From assembly GCA_006384855.1 (NCBI GenBank), contig VCJN01000841.1:62001-126000 (forward strand): a stretch of DNA of 64,000 nt, in the 5' to 3' direction. Under the pieces are notes generated by a model. That model was not told where the DNA came from and did no database searches. It saw only the letters and a program-made list of their open reading frames with translations. Below, piece by piece: positions 38,482 through 49,542 of this stretch (positions within the stretch are counted from its first letter, which is position 1; each line of letters starts with the position of its first letter). The translations under genes and the position numbers were made by a program. Source of the DNA: Tetraselmis striata. Its lineage: Eukaryota > Chlorophyta > Chlorodendrophyceae > Chlorodendrales > Chlorodendraceae.

Positions 38482-38682
38482 CTCAACCGCGGAGGTGATG
38501 GTGAGTGGAAGTGCTCGGGGCATCTTACAGTTGGAGCAACGAGCTGGGCTCGAGCTGCGGGGACTGTGGGCAGGAAGAGGGTGGAAGCATAGCGCCCGGT
38601 GGGCCGGGAGACAGGCACGCGCGCGCAAAGGCGCACGCGACATGTGCCCGGCCGGTGCTAGGGCATCGGCCAGATTCCAATA
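38482..38682 (+). repeat. Dispersed repeat of about 200 bp, paired with 40580-40782
   Basis: The copies share CTCAACCGCGGAGGTGAT, GAGTGGAAGTGCT, GGGCTCGAGCTGCG, GGGAGACAGGCACGC and GACATGTGCCCGGCCGGTGC, in the same order with small indels. The second copy has a local duplication of GGCCGGTGCTAGGGTATC. Confidence 0.75.
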
Positions 38683-38985
38683 GGCCCCCTCAATTGTACA
38701 CGGGGGTCATCTCCGTCTGACCGCTGTGTGCAATTGGAACAATGGTCGGAATCGCGCGCCAATACTGTACCGAGTAGTAGCAGTATTCAATAGCGACCAT
38801 CTAATACATCCTTGATAGCTTCCGTGCGTCGCGCTCCTGCGTGCACTGCACTCCATGCTGCGCGTTGCCCCGCTGTGTTGTCTTATCCGCCGGAGCTGGT
38901 TGGTAATGAGGCCGCGAGAGTGTGTCATCTTCGTGCCTTGGGCGATGCCGGGCAGGGCGCTGCGCAAGATGCTCTCTGGCAGCCT

Positions 38986-39486
38986 CTACGCGAGCGGCGG
39001 GGCTGCTAAGCACCAGATGCTGATAGCCAACGCAGCCGGGGGAGCACTGGGCGGGCTGCTCGTAGCGGAGCTGCCGGCACCTAGTTGTAGCGCTGCCTCG
39101 CCGACGCTAGCCTCATCGCGCACGCACGCCTCCATGCCAAGGGCAGATAACCAACGAAGTCGGGGGGAGCCCAGGCGGCTCATACACAGGTTGCTCGTAG
39201 CCGGGCTGCTCGTAGCCGGGCTGCTCGTAGGCGGGTTGCTGATCCGGATGGTGCACTCGCCCTCCTCGCGGTCGCCAATGCGCTCGCCGATGATGCAATA
39301 GGAGTAGCAGTCGCCGGACGCGGCGCAAAAGTTGGTGTTCTCGCACACCCAACCGCCGCATTGGGCGGCCTTGTCGGGCCTTGCATCGGGTTGGCCATAA
39401 AGATCGGCGCAGTAGGCGCAAGGGTCGTCGCAGCGGCCGCCCATAGGGCCCACGAGCACGGTGTCGTAGATGCGCGTACTCGCCAT
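38986..39486 (-). CDS. Possible Cys-rich protein, doubtful
   Basis: The first 90 residues (MASTRIYDTVLVGPMGG and on) have ten cysteines with spacing like small secreted Cys-rich domains (CDDPCAYCADLYG, CENTNFC, CYSYC). After that the frame runs into repeats. In another frame the same DNA encodes repeated GYEQP units (39181-39240), and similar QPGYG units occur near 39740. Either a spliced host gene with a Tyr/Pro/Gln tail or chance; no family recognised. Confidence 0.25.
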   Translation of the reverse strand: MASTRIYDTVLVGPMGGRCDDPCAYCADLYGQPDARPDKAAQCGGWVCENTNFCAASGDCYSYCIIGERIGDREEGECTIRISNPPTSSPATSSPATSNLCMSRLGSPRLRWLSALGMEACVRDEASVGEAALQLGAGSSATSSPPSAPPAALAISIWCLAAPPLA

Positions 39487-40272
39487 GCGGCCCGCGGAGA
39501 AGTCGCCCTATGGCGTTTTGCTGTCGCTCCATGAAGCACGAATCACGAAGCACTGCACGAAACACGAAGTACGACTGCACGACGAAGTGGATGGCCGCTA
39601 TGCGGCCATGCGTCGGCGGCAAGAACACCACGTTGTTGCTTCAATTATGATACCGGTACGGGACCGGACCGGTATGGGGGATGTGATATGCGGGACCTGG
39701 GTAGGTAGGCGCCTAGCTGGGTAGCCGTAGCCGGGCTGCTGATACGCAGACTTATCGTAGGCGGGTTGCCTGGAGATCCGTGCTACGATATTGAAAGCGC
39801 TGGTATTGTCCCCGTACGCGCGGTCGGCTAGTGGCCAGCAGCACCACATCGGTCGTCCACTCATTCGAAGGTGGCAGGAAGGACGTTGAAGGTGATAGGC
39901 GGGACATGGGTAAGTAGGCGCGCCTGGGCGGTTCGCGTGTGGTTCTCCCTGCGACGATCTTGAATGGCTGCTAAACGACGCGCTCCGCGCTGAAACGCTC
40001 CACTGTGATATCGCTGTCCGGGGTCCGGGGATCCGCACAGCAGCTCCACGACGGCCGTCCGGCGGTCCTTCCAGCAAGCAAAAACCACCAACGGGCTCGC
40101 CGGTCCTTTCGCCGTCTGCCTCCGGTCTTGCTAGTGGAACCACGAAGTGTGACGGCATGGCTCGACGCAAGGTGACTGTGTGTTCGAATTATATTGTGAG
40201 GTTTCTCTAAATTATAAATCTAATAGCTAAGCACATCGGTGGTCGAAAATATCCCGGGGACTTGTTTGTTTC

Positions 40273-40391
40273 AGCGCAGCCCCGGCGGAGGCTGGCTCTC
40301 TCGGGCCGGTAGGCGGAACCCCGATACGGTATGTTGAGCGCAGCCCCGGAGGCTGGCTCTCTCGGGCCGGTAGGCGGAACCCCGATATGGT
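40273..40391 (+). repeat. Tandem duplication of about 58 bp
   Basis: GCGCAGCCCCGG, GGAGGCTGGCTCTCTCGGGC and CGGTAGGCGGAACCCCGATA occur twice in a row (40273-40330 and 40337-40391), differing by a few bases. Confidence 0.8.
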
Positions 40392-40929
40392 GTCGGGAGG
40401 GTTGTGTACTGGCCTCTCAGGCTGAACGTGCATCCCCCGCCCCTCGTGGGGTTGTTTTCGGCGCCCTTGTGGCAGCCGCCTCTTCCGTTTTTCGAACGAC
40501 TCCGGACGTGCGCCGGACGCACGGACTTCTCCCTGCACCCCGCTCGCGCCCCCGTGACGTGTGAGGGCCCATAACCTAATTGGCTCAACCGCGGAGGTGA
40601 TAGTGAGTGGAAGTGCTGAGAGCATCTTACAGTGGAAGCAGCGAGCCGGGCTCGAGCTGCGCGGACTGTGGGCAAAGCGCCCGGCGGGCCGGGAGACAGG
40701 CACGCACGCGCAAAGGCGCGCGCGACATGTGCCCGGCCGGTGCTAGGGTATCGGCCGGTGCTAGGGTATCGGGCAGATTCCAACAACCTTGGTCTTCATG
40801 ACTGCGGAGATGGCGGGACGGCGCCCGGCGGAGCGGGGGCGCGGCCGCCGAGAAGGGTTGCGAAGGACCACGAGGGGCGGAAGGGGGGGGGGAGGGGGGA
40901 GGCACCCAAATAGAAGCGCGGCTGCGCGG

Positions 40930-42296
40930 GTAGGAAGCGTTGTCGGGTCGATTCAGTCGTTGATTACTGCAAAGTTGCGAGCCCAACCGCCATAGTGGCG
41001 GATTTTATCCAAGGGCACGCCGGCTGCGTTTCCGCCAGACGCCGCGCCACGTCCACACGAATCCTTCGGGGAGGGGGCTCGATTGATGCGGCCGACGGCC
41101 CGCTTGAACCCGTCGCCGAGGGTGGAGGCGTTCCACGTAAGGGGCGGGGAAAACCTATCGTTGGGGAGCGCCTAGAATCGGACAGGTTGCTAGTCGGAGG
41201 GGGCGGCCTAGAATGCTGCGTCGCGGTAAGCGATGAAGCGGCGGAGACGAAGGGCTGTCCTCGGGGGCACGGTGGTTGCAGGGATTTAAAGTAGTGGCTT
41301 AAACCCGTCTCGTCGCTTGCGAAGTCCCCCGTTCTCGCGGTCGACGAAGAGGGTGATGTTGTTGGTGTCCACGGCCAAGGGGTCGCGGAGTCGGCAGGAG
41401 ACGCCGAACCCACCACGGGAGTAAAACATTAATGTTGAGCATACCGCGGCGCCCTCGCGGATGAGGATGGTGCCGTAGCCGGGGGTGGTCACGGAAAGGG
41501 TACTAGCAAGGTCGTCGAGGATGTCCGTGATGACGGCGCATGGAAGGGGGCCGCGCCGCAGCTCTTCGCTAGTCTTGAGCTGCCGCAATTTAAGCGCGCG
41601 CTTCATGTCGCCGATGGCTAGGCCGGTGGCCGGGGCGTCATCCCGACCGGTATGACAAAAGAAGGTGTTGATGGCCGAGAGGCAGAGTTGCAAAGAGCCG
41701 GCGCCGATGGTGCCGCGATCGGCAATCCATGCGAGGTAGCGGACGCAGGTATACTCGGTGCAATCCATGGGGGAGACGCCTTCCTCGTCGATGCTAAATT
41801 CGGCGAAGAGGCGAATCTTGCCTTTGTGTTTGGAGTAGGTGCTAGCCATGAGCGAAGTAGTCCGCAGGTCGAGCACCTTGACGCCCCTGTCGTCCGTACC
41901 GTAGAGGGCCTTAATGCTGGCTCGCACGAGCTCGCTCAGGGGGGGCTTCGCTTCGGCGTCGGCGGTGAAGTAGGTAGGTGTCTTCGTAGTGCGGCGGACG
42001 CGCTGGAACGCGCCGTACGCTGCTGCCGGGTTTGAGGGCGCTGCTCGCCGGATGGTGACGACATGACCAGCTGCGGTACGAAGGTGATGCCATATATGAC
42101 GGCATGGTACTATAGCCGCTGACCTCGTAGCGAGCGTCGCGTGAGTACCTGACTCGTCTAGCTGCCCGCGAGAGGTTGTTGCGTGGGCGACGGGCGAAGA
42201 GTGTTTAGGTCGGGGCCCGCTTGCCAGAAAGGCGGAGTCGGTGTAGACTCGCCATGTGGAAGAACATGTTAGAGCCGGAGGGGTCAACGCTTGCAA
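40930..42296 (-). pseudogene. DIRS-like tyrosine recombinase, degenerate at the 3' end
   Basis: The main frame (42296-41286, 336 codons) has a SAM-like N-terminal core (SLMASTYSKHKGKIRLFAEF, YLAWIADRGTIGAGSLQLC) and the start of the catalytic domain (LMFYSRGGFGVSCRLRD). A stop at 41286 ends it. The remaining C-terminal box is visible in another frame near 41030-40950 as DKIRHYGGWARNFAVIND followed by a stop and IDPTTLP. The recombinase is therefore broken. No reverse transcriptase is found next to it, unlike complete DIRS elements. Confidence 0.7.
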
Positions 42297-42458
42297 GGGT
42301 AGGGGGAGGATGACGGCTCGCGCATGAGGCGGGTAAACGGTGAGGGAGTCCCGCTCATGCCCATGACTCCAATGCAGCGTGGAGTGGAAGGCGCGCTCGG
42401 AGCACGTGTGTCCTCGAAACGCGGCTGCATGGAGTCGGCACGGCGGAGCACCCCATCA

Positions 42459-43468
42459 TTCGGCCTTGTCGACCGAGGGGGCCTCAACTTTTGCCTTCCT
42501 CTTACCAGAGTCTTTCGTGACGTCCTTTGCGAAGGTGGCTCGTGGCGCCACCGCCTCGCTCTCCGGGCGCTCAGTTTTGGAGTTTTTTGCGGCTGCTGCC
42601 GCCGCCGACCCGGTCGTGGTCGTTGCGCCGGAGGGCGCCGATGAAGCGCTAGCGGGCGGTGGTTTTTGCGACGCTCGCGATGTTGGCGTCGTAGACGCGG
42701 TCCTTGTAGAGCTCCAGTAGCTCGGTGAAAACTCGGGCGATCCCAAACTCCCAGTACCGGGGCGGAGGTAGCGCTCCCGTACGATGTCGAGAGCGAAAGT
42801 GTCGCCGTGGTGCATCTGCGTATCCCGGTGTTTGCGGAGGTACGCCAGGCGGAACCGATGGCCGTCGTGGATGGCTTCCATGCTGTGGACGATGGCCTCA
42901 AGTAAGCCACTGCCGGAAGGCTGGCGCATGCCGCCGCCAATAGCCAATCGGTGACGCATGCCGCCGCCAATAGCTTACACAGCTCGACAGTCGAGCCGGC
43001 GATGAAAGCCCCGTAGCACTCGGCGTGGTAGTACTCATCCGCTGCCGGCTAGAGGCGAGGGTTACCAAGCATGTACTCGAGCACACGGTCGAGGGCGATG
43101 GGGAAGAGCCCCGGGCGTCGCAAACTGTCGGGAGGCATCCCGTTCTCGAAACCGGGCAAAGCCATAGCGAGGGCGGTTTTCCAATCAATAAGATAGTGTG
43201 GTTCGTTCGAAGGGGCGAAGGGCGCACGGACGTTCCCGTCCTGACGACCGGCGTAGGACTCGTTCCCGCCCGGAATGGCGTCCTCTTCACCGGGGGCAGC
43301 CGGCGGCATAGGAGTATCTTGAGTGCTGAAGAACCGGGAGAGATGCTCTTGGATGAGTTGCTTCATTCTTGTGTCTTCCGCCTCACGACGCGCCGCCTTG
43401 GTGGAGTCTTGCGTTGTAGCCGCCTTCCCGACGCCCCCGACAGCCGCCACCTTGCCGGCGTCAACCAT
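42459..43468 (-). pseudogene. Gag-like protein of the DIRS-like element, frameshifted
   Basis: Two overlapping frames carry one apparent protein: 43468-43049 (a Lys/Glu-rich start, EPHYLIDWKTALAMALPGFE, LFPIALDRVLEYMLGN) and 42959-42456 (LLEAIVHSMEAIHDGHRFRL, an Ala/Pro/Lys-rich tail). Order (gag then recombinase on the minus strand) fits a DIRS-type element. The gag assignment is by position and composition. Confidence 0.45.
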
Positions 43469-43805
43469 CTAGGGGCCGGCGGGTGAGCCGCTGCCCGACA
43501 TAGCAAAGGGGTCGTCGGGGAGTGGGCCGCGTGGAGAAGAAGAAAGAGCCTCGGCTCGCTTGAGCTGGTCATGTAGCAATAGCCAGAGCGGAGGGCGGGT
43601 GGAAGGTTAACTGTCGTTTTTGAGGGCGTGAGCACTCTGCACGGTCCGAAACCGCGAGTTAGTGTTGTACGGGCAGGAGGCAAGCACAAAAAAAAACTAC
43701 GATAGTGATATAGTCTAGCGGATGATGATGGTTTTATATGATTTTGATATGTACGGGAGTGACCGCTGTTTTCGCCGCGGGCGGCACGCATAGTGCCGTT
43801 AAAGT

Positions 43806-44050
43806 AAAGTTCGCCCATGGACATCGGCCGAAGCCGCCCCAACACTTGACCTCTTGCGCCAACTTGCAGTCGGAGGTCTGGCATAGCCCGTAGACCATTG
43901 ACCCATTCGAACCCCGAAGGGCTAATGCATCAACCGGATTACCCGAGGACACGCCGGCACGATATTGCCGAAAATGCATTAGCTAGGAATCGATACCGGG
44001 ACCTCTCGCGTACGAGACGACCGCTCAACCGAGGGGACAATGGATGTACC
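43806..44050 (-). repeat. SINE-like dispersed repeat, copy 3 with tRNA-like head
   Basis: Read on the minus strand, GTCCCCTCGGTTGAGCGGTC (acceptor stem and A-box-like D arm) is followed by TCTCGTACGCGAGA (anticodon-like stem-loop) and CGGTATCGATTCC (T arm/B-box). The body then matches copies at 25526 and 27896. Confidence 0.7.
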
Positions 44051-44474
44051 TCGTACCTTGTGCATAGTGCCGTACATCGGGATTTTTTCCGCCCCCGGGA
44101 CATGACTGGCACCAGTGAAACACTTGCAGCGTCTCTACGACGGCCGTTTAGGCAGCGATCCAGTTTCGGAAAGCCCTGGGTATAGACGACGCTCCGTTAT
44201 AGTCATCAAGCAAATTGCCGAAGCATTCTGCAAGACTAATTGAAGGCAAGTGACGGAATTTCCAACACTGTTGGATCACCGTCTAAAACACTGCCATCAG
44301 AATACCCGGCACTGACCACGAAAGGTCCGCCTTACCCGTTTGGGCGTCGGCCCATTCGAGTAATGCGAGTTGGGGCAAGCCCCAACCCGGAGCAAAACAT
44401 TTCGGAAGTGCGATACATGTGCAACAAAAAAGGCAATGTGAGGGACGGCCCGACGCCATAGCTGGGAAAAATTC

Positions 44475-45430
44475 CTATCCCAGTAAAATCCAGGGCGCCG
44501 TGAAGGGAGCCAGGGGGGGACCCCGCCCAAAATAAAGGGTGCGTAATTGTATCATAATGTGCAACCCGGCCACAACCCCCGCGGGGACACCCACACCGTG
44601 CCGTGGCAACGGGTTTGACGCATAGGGCGCCTGGACATATATACCCCAGGTGTTATTGCGTGCTAACGATGCCGACGATTCGTAACGCGGCCACACCGAT
44701 GCCTTTACTAGTTTAGCGGCATTGCGCGCGGCTAGTGACCTCCACTCAAGTGGAAGGTGCGCCCCCTCAGCTAGCCCTACGTTCGCCCTAGCTAATCGAT
44801 CTAACCACCGCACAGTCCCTGGCGTTCACGTGTTAGGGCGCGCCCGACTTGGCTGATCTACTAAATGGGTTATACATGTATTAAAGTCGGATGCTTTAAG
44901 GAACGCCCGAGCCCGTGCCGCAGCGGCCATAGCCTCTATGGGCGCAATATCCAATTCCCGCATCATCGGTGCAGTGGCCACCCCAGGGGAGCTTCTACCT
45001 ACCCCAATGAGGCACCGCAAGCACTGATTGAGTACGGTTTGTAATTTATTCGCGCCGCTAGTTCTATCCATTCCCCACACTTCACACCCGTAAGTTAAAA
45101 CCGGCAGTACACAGCTTTTAAATACCGACACACGGACATTAATAGGAATTATGTCCCGTCCGCCACCGACTAATACCGAATCGAGCGCCTCAGTAGCGCG
45201 TTTACCCTTCTTAACCCTGTCGTCTGCTATGTGTTGCGTACCTAAATCCGACTTATGACCGTACCAAGTACCTATCTTCATTTAGAACCGGTACCCGTTC
45301 CCCCCAAGCTGCCATCGGGCAGCTTGTTCGCGTAACGCGGTCTCGTCGGAATATCGGCCTAATGCCATCACCCCACACTTAAGTACACCAAACCCCATAA
45401 AATGGTCCTCCGCCCACTGCGAGAAGTGGA
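44475..45430 (-). pseudogene. 5'-truncated LINE fragment (reverse transcriptase C-terminal part)
   Basis: The frame 45281-44826 reads as the end of a non-LTR reverse transcriptase: thumb-region helices, then SCVLPVLTYGCEVWGMDR, a hallmark of the L1-like group. Upstream, GFGVLKCGVMALGRYSDE in another frame continues the match; downstream, further in-frame sequence is broken by stops. No catalytic motifs are left. Dead on arrival or decayed. Confidence 0.7.
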
Positions 45431-45448
45431 CGAACGTGGCATGCAGGT

Positions 45449-45510
45449 TATCTGATTACATGAGCTAGCAGCAGAAGGCGATATCGGAAATCACCAAAAT
45501 AAAAGGCAAT
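45449..45510 (-). repeat. LINE 3'-end sequence, repeated at 49679-49735
   Basis: GATTACATGAGCTAGCAGCA and AATCACCAAAATAAAAG occur at both places in the same orientation, either side of the reverse-transcriptase frame. On the minus strand the first copy is the 3' end of the complete element. The second would be the 3' end of another element just upstream, i.e. a head-to-tail arrangement. Confidence 0.7.
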
Positions 45511-45522
45511 CAGAAAGGTCCT

Positions 45523-48500
45523 CTACATCGACTGCGGGGTGGAAGCAGGAACATGAGAAGACGCAGAGTGGGCACGAGCACACGCATCAGACTTGGCCAT
45601 CTGCACACCGGCAGAGAGAATGCCGCCCAGGGTACCATGCACGCAAGCCGAGATCCGCTGCAACAGCCCCCGCCGTGTGCGCGACATGTGACGGCGGAAC
45701 TCAGCAGGTTGGCCGGCGACAAAGTTTCGAAGTGCCTGAACGGATTGACCACGAAGAAAGCAAGAGGTCGGGGCGGAAGGACCGCCCGGGAAGTTGCGCA
45801 CAGCCAACAGCACCGCGAAGATGTAGACCACAGTCAAAGCGGACTTCCCGAGTCGGCCGCGGTCCTCAACCACAAAAGGGTAGTACCGGTGAACACCCTG
45901 CACTGGGGCGGAAGACGCCCGGTCCGCTGCCAACTTAGCATGCTCCGCCTCGGTCGCCGCGATTCCCGGGATGCACCAGCGGGGGTCGTTGCTCCAAGTG
46001 GGGGTCGTGGAGGACACGCACGCGAAGTCGATCATGTAATCGCACGCTGCCCCTCCCCACCCCGCCAGCGTCAGGTCCGACGGCCGCGAGCGGTCCGCTG
46101 GGCGCAGCCCACTCGTCTCAAGGGTCAAGTCGCCGGCTCCCGAGCGGTCCCGGTCAAGCACCGCCCCCGCATCAATTGCCACAGATGCCCACAGATTCTT
46201 CAAAGCGGTATGCATGCGGTGCTTGTAGTTCGCTACGGGGCATATGGGTAGATGATCCACGATGAAATCCGTAGCGCTCCGGTTCGAGCCATCCGTAGAG
46301 CGAAGCCATAAGGGATCAATACCACACGTTGGGCCAGGGCAAGTGACAAGCGCGGAACCTCCGCGCGGGCAAAGGCCCAGTACCCGCGCAGCGGCGGCCG
46401 CATAAGCAGCATGGGGAATCTTGCGGGCGGACTCGTGATCCGACTGGAAAAGCGATAGGGAGCCCGGCCCGCACGCGCTGTACAGGCGCAGGGTATCAAG
46501 TCGCGAGGCCGCTGCACCAGTACGTTGGAAGCTGAGATCGAGGGCCACGAAGTCACGCAAGCGAATCGCACGGCTGAGGTGGCGTTGGACAACCATGGTC
46601 GTGGGTTGATCATCGGAGGTCGCACCCGAACCCGTACCCGAGGGCGGAGCAGTAGAACCTGGCAGCGATTCTGGGAGGGAAACAGTGGCTGCTGACGGAG
46701 GGTGTGCCACTAATTCGCCCGGCGACGGTATCTTCAGAGCTACAAAAGCGCATGTAGTAACGGTATTGGCAGTACTCGTACCACCGATAGGAAGCAATTG
46801 CTGGGCAGCAGAGGCGGCCTCACCAGTACCAACTCCAAGAGGAGTGGCCGTAAAAGGAGATGTGGTGACGCGCAATCCTCCGCTAGTGCTCGTACCCGTA
46901 CGGGTCGTAGTACCAGCTGCTGGATCCGATGCAGCGGTGGTCGTAGCATTACTGACCGTAAGTAACTCGAAGATCTCGTGGGCGTGCCCATACGCCGCGC
47001 GTGCGCGCCGCACATCTTCTTGCGGTAACGTGGTTAGGGCCCGTACAGTCTCGTACACGCGGCGCGTCTCACGCGCCCATGGCAAAGCACTCGTAGCCAC
47101 GGACGACACCTCGGCGCGGACCGCCTCGTATAAGGGGCCAAGGGCGGGCCCGTACTCCCGTACTAGCTTTGGCAGGACAACCGATTGCGCGGAATAAAAC
47201 GCCGCAGGGGCCTCGGACTGCAGCAATGCCAGATTCAGACCGCCAAAATCCGCGGGCATACTCATCTGAACGATTGCAGCCTCCATGCGCGGTGTAGACT
47301 GGTCGCAAGCGTCCAGGCCAAGCAGCGAAAACGCAGCCGAAATGTTGGCGGCGTCCACGGCCTCCAAGAAAGGGTCCAGCTCCGACGGCGGCATCATGCG
47401 GCTGAGGAAGCCAGTCTGCCGCACCGCGCATACGACCAGCAACCGCATGGCCCCATGGTGGCAGCCGTATCCCGACGTGCCAAAGGAGGCGATGCGCTCC
47501 AACAGTGTGGCGTGGGCCTCCCGGCGCCGCCCCAACGCGCCGGTCATCCACTCGGGGTAATGGCTAATAGGAGCACCCAGGTACACGGCGCCATCCTGGA
47601 CAGGATCATCGGCCGGGGTCCGAAATCCTCCCGGGGCCAACTTCTCCCGTACTGTCCGCAACTCGGACTCGCTGTCGCCGGGGTGACGAACGTACCGCGT
47701 CTTACTGTCCTGTACCATCAGTCCGACTTTGGAAAGCTCCGTGCAGTACTCGTCGAAAACGCGCGGAACGTGGGCCGCGGCAGTGGCCGCGCCGCAATCA
47801 TCCGCAAAACTCTGGCAAAAAGTATCAGCGGCGGTACGAGCCACAACCGCTTGGACTGGGCCCGCGATAGCGAGGCAGAAGTATAGCGGGGCCAGGACAT
47901 CACCCTGGCGTACACCCGTACGAGACTGTAGGGTGGCGCGCAAAGTACCGGGATCATCCGTCGCGTAGTAGTACAGGTCGCTAGGGCGATCGTACAACAT
48001 CTGGAAAAAAGGGATCAGGCCATGTAGCCGCGGGTGCTGAAGCAAGCCGTAAAGTATCGCACCCCGGGATACCTCATTGAAGGCATTCCGAATATCCAGG
48101 AGTAGTAGTCCTTTCCCACCAGTACCACGCCCGCCGAAAAGTTGCAGCGCCACCCGCATGCTCATATACGCCGTCTCACAGCCAGCTCCCGACTGAAAGC
48201 TGCGTTGCACCGGGCCCATGACCTCCCGCGCATCCGCACCCACTTGCCCCAGAGCGTGGGCGGAGGCCAGGCGCACCAGCACGGAGCCGACGCCGAGCGG
48301 GCGTACTCGCAGCGGCTCGCCGCGCTTTTCCCGCTCCTCGCGCGCGGCGGGGTCGTCCTTGTGGAGCGCAAAGACGGAGCCACTCGCCAAGAAAGCCGCA
48401 GTGCGCGAGTGGCACCGCCCCGCCAGGCAGCGGTTCACCCACAGGCGCCATGAAGGTACGTCTAGGTCCCTGATGTGCTCCCAACGCCACCAGTCCACAT

Positions 48501-49542
48501 GCCCTGCGGAAAGGCGGGGTGCACGACGCAGAACCCGCCGCTGGTCCTCCCCCCACCGCATAACCTCATCCGCATTGTCGCCCCACGACGGCGGCGCCCG
48601 TTGCAGGTCCGGCGGTTCTTCGGGGGGAGAGTACTCCGGGCTGGTGGCAGCAGGAGGCGGATGGAGGGCATCGAGGGCAGGGAGCGCCGCAGCGGCGTCA
48701 GACACCATGCCGAGGTCAGCAGTGTCCAGCGCCTGGCGAGCGCGGCGCAGCTCCTGCACAGCGGTGAGTTTCGCCGCCCGGCGGTGAGCATCCACCACCG
48801 CCGGCGGCACCCCATCAGCCGCAGCATCGGCGCCCCCTTCCGCAGCCTCAGCAGCAGCCGCCCGCGCCCTCGCAGATCGCCGGCGCTTCCGTCGGCGGGC
48901 ACTCCGAGATGTGGTCGTCGGCAGCTCACCCGCCTCCATCTGGTAATTATGTAACTCGCTGCCATCCCGCGATTCGCGCCACAGTTGCTGCATCCCGCAC
49001 ACCGAGAAGCCGGCGCGCACAGCATCCCCTGCCTCCCACAGCCGCACTCGCCGCTCCGCCAATTTCCGCACAACTGCGGGGCTGCTGGATGGGTAGGGTC
49101 GCAGTAGTAGCCCCGCAAATACGCAGACAGCGCCTTCGGCCCCGTACGACCGGTCGTCGGTAGGAGGGAAGCGGTCAGCATAGGCCAGCGTACGGTCTAG
49201 CAGGGGGAAGAGGACAGGCCGAGCTGCGGGACAGACGCCGACAGCCGTGCCCCGCAGCGGCGTACGGGGCATCTTGCGGTAGACATCGCTGGTAGCGCAC
49301 CACCGAGCGGTGGCCGCGAGAGCGGCATCATGAGCGGCTGAGGCAGGAGCCGGCGCGTGCTGGCGCTGCAGCGCCCGCACGCCAGCCGCCGACGCCGGGA
49401 GAGCCACACCGGGGGGCGGAGCCGTGGGAGGAGGGGGGCTGCAGAACTGGCAGGTGGCGGCACGGGCCGCCGCTTGCGCGCCATGGAACACGTGGTGGCC
49501 CGAGCGCGGGCAGCCGTCTCGTGGGACGCACCGCAGATACAC
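45523..49542 (-). CDS. Non-LTR retrotransposon reverse transcriptase with endonuclease-like C-terminus
   Basis: An open frame of 1,339 codons whose first codon is GTG, with a TAA just upstream, so the true start may be an internal ATG or another frame. The N-terminal Cys/His cluster (RCVPRDGCPRSGHH, CQFC) could be a zinc finger. Reverse-transcriptase motifs: LLLLDIRNAFNEV (A), RTGVRQGDVLAPL (B) and CQSFADDCGA (C; FADD box), with thumb helices after. Near residues 1090-1150 a CPGPTCG...H...C cluster is followed by DYMIDFACVS and HRYYPFVVEDRGRLGK, resembling the CCHC plus restriction-like endonuclease end of R2-type LINEs. No apurinic endonuclease domain is visible. The intact frame suggests a young insertion. 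Confidence 0.8.
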   Translation of the reverse strand: MYLRCVPRDGCPRSGHHVFHGAQAAARAATCQFCSPPPPTAPPPGVALPASAAGVRALQRQHAPAPASAAHDAALAATARWCATSDVYRKMPRTPLRGTAVGVCPAARPVLFPLLDRTLAYADRFPPTDDRSYGAEGAVCVFAGLLLRPYPSSSPAVVRKLAERRVRLWEAGDAVRAGFSVCGMQQLWRESRDGSELHNYQMEAGELPTTTSRSARRRKRRRSARARAAAAEAAEGGADAAADGVPPAVVDAHRRAAKLTAVQELRRARQALDTADLGMVSDAAAALPALDALHPPPAATSPEYSPPEEPPDLQRAPPSWGDNADEVMRWGEDQRRVLRRAPRLSAGHVDWWRWEHIRDLDVPSWRLWVNRCLAGRCHSRTAAFLASGSVFALHKDDPAAREEREKRGEPLRVRPLGVGSVLVRLASAHALGQVGADAREVMGPVQRSFQSGAGCETAYMSMRVALQLFGGRGTGGKGLLLLDIRNAFNEVSRGAILYGLLQHPRLHGLIPFFQMLYDRPSDLYYYATDDPGTLRATLQSRTGVRQGDVLAPLYFCLAIAGPVQAVVARTAADTFCQSFADDCGAATAAAHVPRVFDEYCTELSKVGLMVQDSKTRYVRHPGDSESELRTVREKLAPGGFRTPADDPVQDGAVYLGAPISHYPEWMTGALGRRREAHATLLERIASFGTSGYGCHHGAMRLLVVCAVRQTGFLSRMMPPSELDPFLEAVDAANISAAFSLLGLDACDQSTPRMEAAIVQMSMPADFGGLNLALLQSEAPAAFYSAQSVVLPKLVREYGPALGPLYEAVRAEVSSVATSALPWARETRRVYETVRALTTLPQEDVRRARAAYGHAHEIFELLTVSNATTTAASDPAAGTTTRTGTSTSGGLRVTTSPFTATPLGVGTGEAASAAQQLLPIGGTSTANTVTTCAFVALKIPSPGELVAHPPSAATVSLPESLPGSTAPPSGTGSGATSDDQPTTMVVQRHLSRAIRLRDFVALDLSFQRTGAAASRLDTLRLYSACGPGSLSLFQSDHESARKIPHAAYAAAAARVLGLCPRGGSALVTCPGPTCGIDPLWLRSTDGSNRSATDFIVDHLPICPVANYKHRMHTALKNLWASVAIDAGAVLDRDRSGAGDLTLETSGLRPADRSRPSDLTLAGWGGAACDYMIDFACVSSTTPTWSNDPRWCIPGIAATEAEHAKLAADRASSAPVQGVHRYYPFVVEDRGRLGKSALTVVYIFAVLLAVRNFPGGPSAPTSCFLRGQSVQALRNFVAGQPAEFRRHMSRTRRGLLQRISACVHGTLGGILSAGVQMAKSDACARAHSASSHVPASTPQSM

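Noticed and set aside
34774-42296. Tyrosine recombinases as the integrase of the giant virus
   Set aside because: They lie on the host side, are broken, and one is preceded by a gag-like gene, which fits DIRS-like retroelements rather than a viral integrase.
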